Assembly (NCBI GenBank): GCA_013180625.2
Contig: SNVD02010473.1
Coordinates: 4,402,001 to 4,466,000 of the forward strand
Origin: Boswellia sacra
Taxonomy: Eukaryota > Streptophyta > Magnoliopsida > Sapindales > Burseraceae
Length of the DNA stretch: 64,000 bases
Reading direction: 5' to 3'
Part shown: in pieces, positions 50,008-59,488 of the stretch
Layout: every line of letters begins with the position of its first letter
Position numbering within the stretch: the stretch's first letter is position 1
The notes under the pieces: generated by a model
What the model was told of the DNA's origin: nothing
What the model saw: the letters and a program-made list of their open reading frames with translations, nothing else
The model's database searches: none
Position numbers and translations under genes: made by a program

Positions 50008-50345
50008 TGAAAGCCCCTACCTTGGAGCTTAAGCTACTTCCAGATCATTTGAAGCATGGATTCTTGGGTGAGAATGATCCTTTGCCAATTATAATAGAAA
50101 TGGGCCTTGCACATACAAGAAGAGAAACTCGTCCAAGTACTTAGAGATCACAAAACAGCTATTGGGTGGACGATTGCTAACATCCAAGGCCCAACCATAT
50201 GCATGCAACAATCTTGTTGGAAAAAGGATCCAAGCCCACTAGAGAAGCACAGCGGAAGATTGGATCCTTCATGATGGAACCAATGTCGGGCTGAGGACGT
50301 TAAACCAAGCGCTTATTGGGAGGCAACCCAATGTTTTTGAAAAAT
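50008..50345 (+). pseudogene. reverse transcriptase stub and pol deletion scar
   Basis: Only the first part of gypsy reverse transcriptase is readable, in mixed frames: LELKLLPDHLKHGFLGEND, RDHKTAIGWTIANI, ILLEKGSKPTREAQRKI. At about 50285 it jumps directly to the conserved post-pol motif ACGTTAAACCAAGCGCTTAT / GGGAGGCAACCCAATG (50298-50332) that normally follows integrase. YVDD, RNase H and integrase are therefore missing, which I infer to be one internal deletion. Confidence 0.85.
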
Positions 50346-50738
50346 AAATAAAAAAAGAAAAGAAAACTAAAATAAGGTAATAATGATCGATTTTTGTGTC
50401 TCGAGGAGATTCCTTTCGTAGGCCATCAAATTGATCAGGTTTTATCTCTCTTTGCCATTTGTCTTATTTGTTTTTATATTTCTTTTACTTGTTTTTGACT
50501 TGTGTTTGCTATTGTGTTGTTATCTCTTTAATGTGTATTTAGTTTCGTTTCTGCTCTTTTCTTTTCCTTCCTTTTGTTTAATTTGATTATTTCGTACTTC
50601 GAATTTATTTGTGCAACAGCTTGAGGAAACATCCAAACGAGAGTTGAAGTCATTGCTCGAAGGTTTGAATCGTGCATATCTGGGAGAAGAACAAACTCAA
50701 TCGCATTATCGGTAATATCTCTCCTTTTCTCTTCTTCA
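50346..50738 (+). other. non-coding spacer after the pol scar
   Basis: T-rich; no ORF. Leads to the first cargo ORF. Confidence 0.5.
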
Positions 50739-51161
50739 ATGGATGCCGATATCTTTTTGTCAAACCTTCGTAAATATTTCCCTTCACTTCCTCAAAATGC
50801 TGTGTTTAAAATTTATAAAGTACGGATGACTAGACTTTGGGCATTGATGCTCCTAAATGTGCCTGCTGATATCCGATGGCTTATCGAAGCCAAGTTGAGA
50901 TTGTCCGGTGAGCCGGACATTAATCTCGCAAAATACATGCCTGGTCTAGGAAAGAGCTACTACGCCAAGAGGCGAAGAGCGAAAAGGTTACAAGTATGTT
51001 ATAAATGTGCTAGATGGAATTGTAACCAGGCTTGTCGTTCATTAGGTTTTGTGTCCAGGAATAGAGAAGATAAACTTTCATTTATTAAGAATGGTTTGAG
51101 TAATGAATCGCTGGATAATGTTTTGTTAACTCTCGAGTCATATTCTTGTGGACTTGTTTAG
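50739..51161 (+). CDS. cargo ORF 1: basic, cysteine-rich protein, resembles plant-virus nucleic-acid-binding proteins
   Basis: 140 residues, sense to the retrotransposon. A helical hydrophobic part (LWALMLLNVPADIRWLIEA, about 33-51) is followed by GLGKSYYAKRRRAKR (69-83) and then a Cys cluster at 87, 90, 95 and 99 (CYKC..C..C). A G-[RK]-S-x-Y-A-basic run directly before C-x2-C is the signature I associate with the small cysteine-rich nucleic-acid-binding proteins at the 3' end of carlaviruses and relatives; in those the second Cys pair is spaced further away, so the match is partial. The frame closes at TAG (51159-51161), but the next codons stay readable in the same frame for about 44 codons (RELLNLWTQF..), so the protein may once have been longer. 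It is not a gag, pol or known Athila env product. Function unknown; nucleic-acid binding is an inference from composition. Confidence 0.5.
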   Translation: MDADIFLSNLRKYFPSLPQNAVFKIYKVRMTRLWALMLLNVPADIRWLIEAKLRLSGEPDINLAKYMPGLGKSYYAKRRRAKRLQVCYKCARWNCNQACRSLGFVSRNREDKLSFIKNGLSNESLDNVLLTLESYSCGLV

Positions 51162-51519
51162 CGTGAATTGCTTAATCTATGGACACAATTTCGTGATGAA
51201 GTGCAGTGTTATAGTCTAGGGAATCTGACTAAAAACGACCCTGTTTGCCAGTTTATAAGAAAACTGGATGGGAAGCAAATCCCTGACTCATAGAAGGCGT
51301 TTCAGCCGTTACTAGACGTAAAACCAGAGGACGATGTGAGCCACAATCACAACTACTAGTATATTTGAATGTGTGTTGTTATTGTCGAATTTTTTTTTCT
51401 TGTTTCGTTTGATCTGATTATCAATGTTGTTTTTGTGTTGTTGTTGTTTGTTGATTTTGTTTGTTTTAATTTCAAGTTTTCTTTTTGACAAACCATATGA
51501 CTACCCCATGATATAAGCA

Positions 51520-51775
51520 CACGTGGAAGACAAGTGTGGAGGTTTTGCCAACCTCCACCGAAAGTATATCTTTACTTTTCATGCTTCACGTGGGAGACAA
51601 GTGTGACGGTTTTTTTCAAACCCCACCGAAAGTTTATCTCCATTTTTCATGAACACGTGGGCGACAAGTGTGGAGGTTTTGTCAAACCTCACGGAAAGCA
51701 TATCTATTTTTTCAAATCTCGGGGCGATAAATCTGCATCGAGCAACCCCCACCGAAATTATGTCCCCATGTGTCA
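51520..51775. repeat. 67-bp tandem repeat, about 3.8 units, with G-boxes
   Basis: Units start at CACGTGG positions 51520, 51587 and 51654, exactly 67 bases apart, with a degenerate fourth from about 51720. Each unit continues GACAAGTGTG, a GGAGGTT..AACCTCC stem-loop (complete in the first unit) and CACCGAAAG. CACGTG is the plant G-box. The array ends about 135 bases before the LOG ATG. Confidence 0.9.
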
Positions 51776-51909
51776 AATTTGAGAGTTTTACGTGTGTATA
51801 TATCCATTCTGCATATTTTCAAATGTCATTTTATAACCTGTCTTGCATTTGAATTGCATAATACCTAACGGGCATCATTGTCTTACACAAGTTTAGAGCA
51901 CTTTTAGAA

Positions 51910-52560
51910 ATGGAGAAAACACCAATTCGGCGATTCCAAAATATATGCGTATTTTGTGGATCGCAATTTGGTAAAGATGGAGAGTTTACAACAACAGCTC
52001 TTGATCTTGGTAGGACATTAGCTGCGAGGGGTATTCATTTGATTTATGGAGGGGGTAGTCTTGGGTTAATGGGGTGTGTGTCAACAGCTGCATCCCTAGG
52101 AGGGAGCAAAGTTCTCGGCATTATTCCTAAACCATTAACTGTACGAGATATCGTAGGCAACACAATGGGGGAAGAGTTACAGGTCTCTAGCATGCATGAG
52201 CGTATTGCACATATGGTCATTAAATCTGATGTATTTATAGCTTTGCCCGGTGGTTATGGTACATTAGAGGAGATATTTTAAATCACCTCTTGGGCACAGC
52301 TAAACATCCATCGAAAACCCATTGGTTTGTTAAATGTCAATAATTTTTTTGATGGTTTGTTGCCCTTTCTTGATCAAGCTGTAGAAAAAAACTTCATCTC
52401 ACAGTCAGCGAGGCAAATCCTGGTTACAGCTTCAACTGCAGGGGAGTTAATTGACAAATTACAAGCATTCGTCTATTCGCCTGATCCAATAATAGCTCGG
52501 ATAGATTGGTTTGGAGAAGGCAATAAGAGGCATAAACTGGATTTAACGCTCCATCTGTAA
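51910..52560 (+). pseudogene. LOG: cargo ORF 2: LONELY GUY-type cytokinin riboside 5'-monophosphate phosphoribohydrolase, intronless
   Basis: Full-length LOG reading frame (217 codons; plant LOGs are about 210-220 residues). LOG enzymes release active free-base cytokinins from their riboside monophosphates in the cytosol and nucleus. Visible: CVFCGSQFGKDGEF (13-26), YGGGSLGLMG (46-55, Rossmann-like phosphate loop), MHER (95-98, the conserved Arg), and LPGGYGTLEE (112-121, the PGGxGTxxE signature with the catalytic Glu). Codon 124 is TAA where the family has Glu (GAA to TAA in one step). The frame continues unshifted with WAQLNIHRKPIGLLNV and DKLQAFVYSPDP to a natural TAA at 52560. The Lys after MHER is Ile. 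Plant LOG genes known to me have several introns; none is here, so the copy derives from spliced RNA. It lies in sense, between cargo ORF 1 and the 3' LTR of the gypsy element, not next to any host gene. The single stop makes this copy unlikely to give active enzyme. Confidence 0.93.
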
Positions 52561-54531
52561 TCTCTATCTGCTGGTTTGCTTCATTTTCGTTTACTTTCTT
52601 TTTATTGTGTTTATTTGAGTTTTTTTTATGTCATTTCTTTTGAGTTTTTTTTCAGGTTGTTTCTTTCACCCTAGGTAATATTTTCTAATCTTGGCTTTTA
52701 GAGTGGTGGCTTAAAAAGTTCAAGTTCTGTTGAAACGCATTCTGGATCTCTTCAATCCATAATGGCTGAATAAGGAGGCTAACTTCTAAACTTTTTAGAC
52801 TCATTCTAACTAACTTGTTTGTGTTTGCTGACTTGTTGGACTTTGTTCTTTTATGAGTAAGTTTAGTTTTGCGTAATTTAGAGTTGTTATGTGTTTTTGT
52901 CTTTATCAGTTTCGATTCGAAAAAAAAAACATTGTGAAAAAACCTGAGAATGACAAAATATGGGGTTTCCTTAACTCTTGAAACGCATTCTCTCTAAATA
53001 AATCTGTAGTTTGTTTATTTCATGTTGTTTGAAGTGTCTTGTATCTTGTTTTGTTCTTTCATAATAAAGGTATATAGGCTGGAACCCTTAAGTCTGCGGG
53101 CTACTGGTCCTAAGGATTGTTGAAATATACAATCTTGACTCAGGTGTAACAACGCCATGTACCTCTTTTCTTGCATTTTGTGGGTCGATGATAAGATAAT
53201 GATTAAATTGAGAATAACTCTTGGAAAATGATAAATAATGCATAGATCTGTGTGCTTGAAATGTTTATTGGTTTTCGCTTGGCCTTTGATTCCTTGCGCA
53301 ACATTGAGCACTGAGCTATTGTCACTGAGTTATTTGTTTACTTAGAGAAAGTTTATGTAATTTAAGTGTTTCTTCAGATTTCAATGAATTCTAAAACTTG
53401 TTTGATGGTCACTCGAGGCGAAATCATAGACTGTGCAACATTAGGGAAATGATTTAGGCCATCTTTGGACCGTTTGAGCCTTAATAGCCAACCTTTATTA
53501 AAATTGATCCCTAGTTACCCCTTTGAGCCTCTTTAAGCCTTTTATTTTTTTTCTTGTTAACTCACTAAAAGATTTCCTAACCTCAAATAATTTTTTTTTC
53601 CCAAATAGTTTATCCCTTACCTATGAGCATGTAGATCATTCACGATTATATTTTGAGCTATGTTCTGGTTTTGAAAAGTTAGAGGAGGTTGGGTTGTGTC
53701 ATGAGCAATGCAAGTGCATTTTATTGTGTTTGTAAAAAAAAAAGAAAAAAAAGAAAAAGAAAAAAAAACAAAGAACCAATCTGTACTTCTTGTCCACGTA
53801 CTTACACATTGAGGACAATGTGTTATTTAAGTGTGGGGGAGGGGAAGTGTTGTAAAAAAAAAAGAAGAATAAGAGATCTATACCCTTAAGTGTTCTTAAA
53901 AAAAATGAAACAACAAAGTGTAGGGGTGTAGTTTTCTTTTGTTTTCTACAAAAAAAAAAAGATTGAGTGTTCTAAAAAGTTTAGGGGAGTAACCTGGTGA
54001 ATTGAAATAAAGTTGTGTTATAGGGTTGAGCTCTACATAGTCTTGAATGATTTATGTGTTTGTGGGTGATTTGAGCCAAATTATTATCCTTTATCATGCC
54101 TTCACCCAAGCCAAACGTTACAAGCTTAATAAAGCCCTACTTGATCCTTAGTGTTGTACTTGTCTACATTAGCGGAGAGTGACTTGAAAAGCAGGCCTAT
54201 GGAGTTCATTTATACACACATCTTCATTATTAACTATGATTCATTTTTATGCATAAACTAATCCGGGTTACAAGTGATTAGGTGAGAATGGCTCTACACA
54301 CACACACGTGAGGAATTGAAATGAAGCGAAACTAATCTTTGAGATAAAATTCTTGATCAAGTGCATTATTTTGAAGTTTTCCTTGGGTTATAATTAAGTA
54401 CAATCTTTGAGGCCTATTTGTAAGTTAAAACATGTGTCTTTTAATTTTTTCTTTGAATCTGTTTCGATTTAGTTTTGTTTCATATTGTCGTAGTTGCTCG
54501 AGGACTAGCAAAGTTTAAGTGTGGGGGAATT
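52561..54531 (+). other. gypsy 3' untranslated region and polypurine tract
   Basis: About 2 kb with no supported ORF. A first PPT-like run, AAGTGTGGGGGAGGGGAAG (53829-53847), follows TTGAGGACAATGT, a pairing conserved in Athila/Tat elements. The working PPT GTGGGGGAATT (54521-54531) directly adjoins the 3' LTR. A/G-rich homopolymers at 53735-53770 and 53950. Confidence 0.8.
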
Positions 54532-55941
54532 TGATAGGTGTCTATTTATATATCATTTTCATATCAATTCATCTATGTTTCTTTGCTATAATCCTTGATA
54601 TTTTTATGTTTTTGTGTGGTTTTGATGTTTGTAGGAGTTTTGGAGGAACTTGCACCAAAGTGAAGTAAAAACCTTCATTTTCACCTCTGCTAGTCAACCA
54701 TCTTCTCGGATTTAATTGTATTGATATACAATGAACCCGATGACATATCATATACCGTTGAAAAGCTCTCGAAGTCTACTTTTTGGAAAAATTTACGGTT
54801 TATGAATCCATTCAGTGTATCGAAAGTTGTAATCAAAACAGTGTGAGAAGTGTAAAAATATAATTCCACACATCACTGTAGCATGTATAATACGGGACAC
54901 TGTAGCACGTTACTGTAGCAGAGTATTTAAACACATTTTAGGGTTTTATTTTCATAACTTGAAGAGGAAAAACGTGGGAGGAGGCAGCAGCTCTGGATTT
55001 CTCATCTTCTGGAGTTCTTGAAGGAGAAAGAAGGCTTGGAAAGAGGAAGAACTACAATCTTAAAAGATTTTCATCAAATTTGCTAAGTTTTCCCTTTCCC
55101 TTTCATTTTCTGGAATGTCTCCATATTGTATTGTATTTGTATTGTATCTGAATATGTGTAACTAAATCTGAATTGGTTGAGGGTGATTTCAAAGCCCTTG
55201 ATATGGATTTTGTGAGTTGATTGTGCAAGAATTGTTATCCAATTCTCTAATTGAAGTTGCTTGTATTTTCCCATATTTAATGCTTATGATTGCTTGCTGA
55301 TTGTATTTGGTGGCCAACTGAATATAATCTGGATGTTGTCTATTGCTAGACTAGAAATCTTGATCCGTAATTGTCTTGAATTTCTAATCATTAGTAGCAA
55401 AATTGTGATCAGAGATTGCAATTGGAGAATACAACCTAAGTTAAATAATCCGAGCTTGTGTGTTTATTGCTTAGATCAACCTATCTTTCTTATCGTAATG
55501 CATCCATTGAATTAAACTTTAGAGAGCTTGTTCTAGGTTGTTTAATGGATAGAGATTAAATAAAGAGCTTGTTTTATTTAACAACAAAGTAAGGAAAGAT
55601 TGGGATAACAGAGCTTGTTGTTATCTACGGTTGATAATTTCAATGGTGTAATTGGATGACAATTCTATGATTTATTCGCAAATCCATATCTTGTGGTAGA
55701 GAATGATCCCTTAGCTAAATTTCTGTCATTGATTAATTCTCACTTCAATTAAGTTTGCATTGTGTTATTCTTTATTTGCATTAATATTTCATCTAGTTAA
55801 TCAATCAACAAAACCCCCCATTTATTCTGTTTTGCCTTTCGAATAACAAATTTAATTAGAATCAATCCTCGTGGAAATGATATCTTACTCATCACTTTAT
55901 TACTTGTGCGACTAGTATACTTGCTGGTTTCGAATGCATCA
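54532..55941 (+). repeat. gypsy 3' LTR
   Basis: 1410 bp, matches 46042-47450 with the same ends. Confidence 0.95.
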
Positions 55942-55952
55942 CTCTGATACCA
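55942..55952 (-). promoter_or_regulatory. primer-binding site of Copia copy 2, split by the gypsy insertion
   Basis: TGGTATCAGAG on the minus strand. Its last five bases are the CTCTG target duplication of the gypsy element; the other copy of those bases is at 46037-46041 on the gag side. Confidence 0.88.
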
Positions 55953-55954
55953 AT

Positions 55955-56510
55955 TGTTATGCACAACAGAAGCGATAACCAATAGAACAACCAAAATGCA
56001 CAACCATAAATTATGCTAGATAATTGAATATGATAGCAACTAAAGAGGCAACTAATCAACCACAATTTAGAAATAGAAAGAACACCAAGATTTAACGAGA
56101 TTTGGTATAAATACCTACGTCCTCGGGTGCCACTGAAGAAACCTTCCATTATCTTTAAAGAGAATTACAAACTTTTGGGCCACAATACAAATACCACAAC
56201 TATTAGACCAAACTGTAATTATCCAAATAGTTGGGTCAAACTATAATTACCCAAACAATTGGGCAATACTACAAATATCCAAAATCAAAGGGGGAAAAAT
56301 ATTACAAACTTTAAGGTCCTTAATGAAAGGCCCTTAAACTATGAGGTCTTGTATGTGAGACCTTACAAATATAGGGGATAGAGGAAATTTTCAATGGGAG
56401 AACTAAACTTCTCTCATGTGACTTTTTTTATAAGCCCACATGAGACCCATATTTTCTTACTTAATCAATGTGGGATTCGTCCCACTAGCATATGAGCCAC
56501 AAACTCAACA
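55955..56510 (-). repeat. Copia copy 2, 5' LTR
   Basis: 556 bp, TGTTATGCAC..CTCAACA, followed by GTATA. Confidence 0.93.
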
Positions 56511-56719
56511 GTATAGAATGGTTATGTGTATAGATGGTTAGTTCTGCCTGACGAAACCTTTAGGTTGTGCCCATGGTGGCGATAGCTCTCGCCCAACTTG
56601 GGCTTTTGTAGTATGTAAAATGTTTTTAACGTATTGTTGTGGTATATCTATGGTGTTTTATTAAATTTGAGATCTTGGAGATGAAACATGCGCGTTGCAA
56701 ATATTTTCAACGCACAATA

Positions 56720-56968
56720 TGTTGGAAGTTTAAATAAAGCTTAAGCTAGAATTATTGTTAAAGTAGGTTTATATTTGTTTAGAAAAAGTTTTGTTTAGAA
56801 ATTAAAGTTGTGTCAAGTAGGAATCATTAGGATTTGCATTTCATAGAGGAATTAGAATTATTATTAATATATAAGTAGCGTCTTTGTTATTTGTTTATGT
56901 GTATGTGTCAAAGTAAAGATTCAAGAAATAAAGAGTGTTTTCAAGATTTTGGGCATTATTTTCTAGCA
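56720..56968 (+). repeat. 5' LTR of a third, decayed Copia element
   Basis: 249 bp, TGTTGGAAGTTTAAATAAAGC to TTTTCTAGCA, with TATATAAG at 56868-56875. Immediately followed by PBS-like TGGTATCAAAGC (56972-56983), one base off the tRNA-Met PBS. The 3' LTR was not found before the CACTA element. Confidence 0.7.
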
Positions 56969-57344
56969 AAGTGGTATCAAAGCTACAAGAGAGTGAAGGA
57001 AGAAGGAAGTTCCACACTATCAACAATCAAGGTTCGTCGTCAGCAGACAGGAGTCGTCGGAAAGTCACTGAAAAGTCGCTCATCGGCAAGTGGGACTCGC
57101 CTCCAGTGTCATTGGACGGATCGAATATTGATCTACAAGCTTCCCTTCTTGGCCGACGTTAAATTTCGGCCAGAACACATTGGAAACGTGAAAACAAGCT
57201 GCGGATGTTGTTTTCGCCGTGAAAGTCGTTGGAATTCGGCAAGTGGAGCGACACTACTTGTCTTGATCAACTCATAATTGGCCGATCTATAAACCCCACC
57301 AAGAGTTATTGTGTTTGGACGACAGAAAACCGTCTGTTCATGAT

Positions 57345-57520
57345 TTGGACAAAAAATATCAATCGGCCCCCTGAGATATAAAATATCATTCAAACCCCTA
57401 CGAGACAAAATATCAGTCAACCCCTTAAGACAAAATATCAATCAGACCCCTAATCCAGAAAATATCATTCTGCCCCTGAACGCTGAAAATTAGGTAACCC
57501 CTGAAGCTGAAAATATATAA
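57345..57520 (+). repeat. leader tandem repeat, about 25-bp unit, six or seven copies
   Basis: Degenerate units of the form AAAATATCA.TCA..CCCCT lie between the PBS and gag of the third Copia element. Confidence 0.8.
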
Positions 57521-58357
57521 ATTTACTCCATTGTATGCAAAATTTGGGTATGATCCAAAAGATTTTGTTTATGGCTCTTTCATTAGCATTAGTAGTATGA
57601 CTTCAATTCCAATTCCAAAATTGAAAGAACATAGGTATGAAATATGGATTATAATAATGAAATCAATCCTTGGAGCTTATTGTGTTTGAGAAATTATTAA
57701 AAAAGGCTTTAATACGCCACAAGATATTGAAGCATTGTCTTGACAAGAAAAAGGTGAATTTGAAAAAAACACATTAACGAAATGAAAAGGCTCGCTACTT
57801 CATTCAAGAAACTTTAGATAATGTTGAACTTGAAAAATATGGTGATATAGATTCTGCTAAAAAATTATGGAAAAAGCTTGAAAAATCACATGGAGGACAA
57901 GATAAAGTAAAAAAGTTACGTCTTCAAACTTGAAGAGGCAAATTTGAATTGTTACATATGAAGGAAGGCGAGGCCATCTCAATTATTTTTCAAGAGTTTT
58001 GATTGTTTCAAATCAATTGAGAAGAAATTGTGAGAAATTAGAAGATGCAAGAATTACAGAGAAGAATATACTTCGCTCTTTGGATTTATCATTTAACACC
58101 ATAGTTCAAATTCTTGAGCAAGGTGAGAAATCGGAAGGGATGACAATTGACGAACTTGAAGGTACATTAAAGCACACGAAGAGAAATATAAAAAGTAAAG
58201 TGTCTCGAAACAACTTCTTAAGACACAAATTAAGAAGAAGGAAGAGAAACATGGCAATGAAAGAAGTCAACATGGTAGAGATCGACATCAAGGCCAAGGA
58301 AGAGGTGGAAATCAAGGTCAAGAACAAGGTTGGAATAAAGGTTCCACCACCACCAGC

Positions 58358-59488
58358 TAGGGGTGTTCACGGGTCGGGTCAGGTCGGGTTTTTCCCTTCC
58401 TGACTCAACCCAACATCCTATCGGGTTATAAATTTTATATCCGACATCGGGTTTTTATAAAAATAATCCGATACTTAACCCATCCTATCGGGTTGATCGG
58501 GTTTTCGGGTTAGTCGGGTTAAAATTTTCCCTTTTTTCATTATTTTTTTCTTATCTCTTCTTCTTCTTCTTTCTTTCCTCTTCTTTCTTTAGTTATGCAT
58601 CCAAAATTCTCTTCAATGCCAGGTTCAAAAATCCCACATTTATTTTATTATTCAAGTACTTTTAATAATGACAAATAACACCCAAATTAATTTGTCTTTT
58701 TTTTTTGTCAACACCCGTTTGAAATTATCAACATCATCACCACCTAACAAACCCATATTTGTGTTGCACATCTTTAAGATCAAAGGGAAAAATATGAATC
58801 TCAACCACCATTGAATAAATAGAACCCAAATAATCTAAATCACTACAATAATCATCTACCATGCAAAAACCAAAATCCTCCATGTCAACCATGATTGCCA
58901 AAAACAAAACTTTCCATGGCCGGATTACTTTCCATCTCCTTGTTTTGCAAAAATAGGAAGATAGAGATATCATACTTGAAGAAAGGGAGAAGAAGAAGAA
59001 ATCGGATGTAGAAGAAAGAAAGTGAGAGGAAGAAGATTAGAGAAGAAATAGTGGGAGATGAAGTGAGAAGAGGAAGAAATCGGGTAGAGGAGAAAGAAAG
59101 GAGAGGAAGAAGATTAGAGAAAAAATAGTAGGAGATGAAGTGAGAAGAGGAAGAAATCGGGTAGGAACAAAGAAAGGGAGAGCAAGAAGATCAGAGGCGG
59201 CTAGGTTTGATAGGTAACAGAAAAAATTAGGTTTTATATTGGTTATAAGGTGTGGTAGGTTGTATTGTATTAATATATAACAACTAATGAAGTTACGACA
59301 CGTAGGATTTTTATAATTTTTTTGAATTATATGTCGGATCGGGTTTTAATTTAATAACCCGAAATTTTAAAAACCCGATTAAAACGACCCGTTTTCGGGT
59401 TATTTTTTAATATAACCCGTGTACAACCCAATCAACCCGACGAAACCCGATCGGGTCGGATTGGGTCGGATTTTTTTGAACACCCCTA
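58358..59488. mobile_element. hAT-like non-autonomous element 4
   Basis: 1131 bp, ends TAGGGGTGTTCACGGGTCGG and, reversed, TAGGGGTGTTCAAA. Exact 8-bp duplications CCACCAGC (58350-58357, 59489-59496). Subterminal TCGGGT / ACCCGA words repeat at both ends, as in elements 1-3. It splits the gag described above. Confidence 0.95.
58999..59205 (+). repeat. purine-only tandem repeat, about 76-bp unit
   Basis: Nearly pure A/G strand with the phrase GAAGTGAGAAGAGGAAGAAA then TCGG repeating; about two and a half units inside hAT element 4. Confidence 0.8.

Larger units (their letters stand above)
46042..55941 (+). mobile_element. non-autonomous Athila-like Ty3/gypsy retrotransposon carrying foreign ORFs
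   Basis: 9.9 kb. LTRs 46042-47450 and 54532-55941, both TGATAGGTGT..GAATGCATCA, about 94 percent alike by eye. Exact duplications CTCTG at 46037-46041 and 55942-55946. PBS for tRNA-Asp, gag, protease, then only a stub of reverse transcriptase, a conserved post-pol motif, two sense-strand cargo ORFs, a long 3' untranslated region and a polypurine tract. It sits inside Copia copy 2 in opposite orientation. Without reverse transcriptase, RNase H and integrase it could move only with enzymes from a relative. Confidence 0.95.
41228..56510 (-). mobile_element. Ty1/copia retrotransposon, copy 2, split by a nested gypsy element
   Basis: LTRs at 41228-41787 and 55955-56510 with near-matching 5-bp duplications GCATA / GTATA outside. 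Internal copia polyprotein lies on the minus strand from 45883 to 41889. Everything from 46042 to 55941 is an inserted Ty3/gypsy element. Coding similarity to copy 1 is very high, but the U3 part of the LTRs differs clearly, so they are two subfamilies. The copy has four stops and one frameshift. Confidence 0.95.

Noticed and set aside
50739..51161. Athila env-like protein
   Set aside because: No signal peptide or transmembrane pair is visible; the protein is small, basic and cysteine-rich instead.
51910..52560. LOG as an ordinary host gene
   Set aside because: It has no introns, no host gene neighbours, and lies fully between a gypsy pol scar and its 3' LTR in the same orientation.
41228..56510. 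Two separate retrotransposons side by side
   Set aside because: The Copia PBS and 5' LTR resume directly after the gypsy 3' LTR with the CTCTG duplication, and outer Copia duplications match 4 of 5, so it is one element with a nested insertion.
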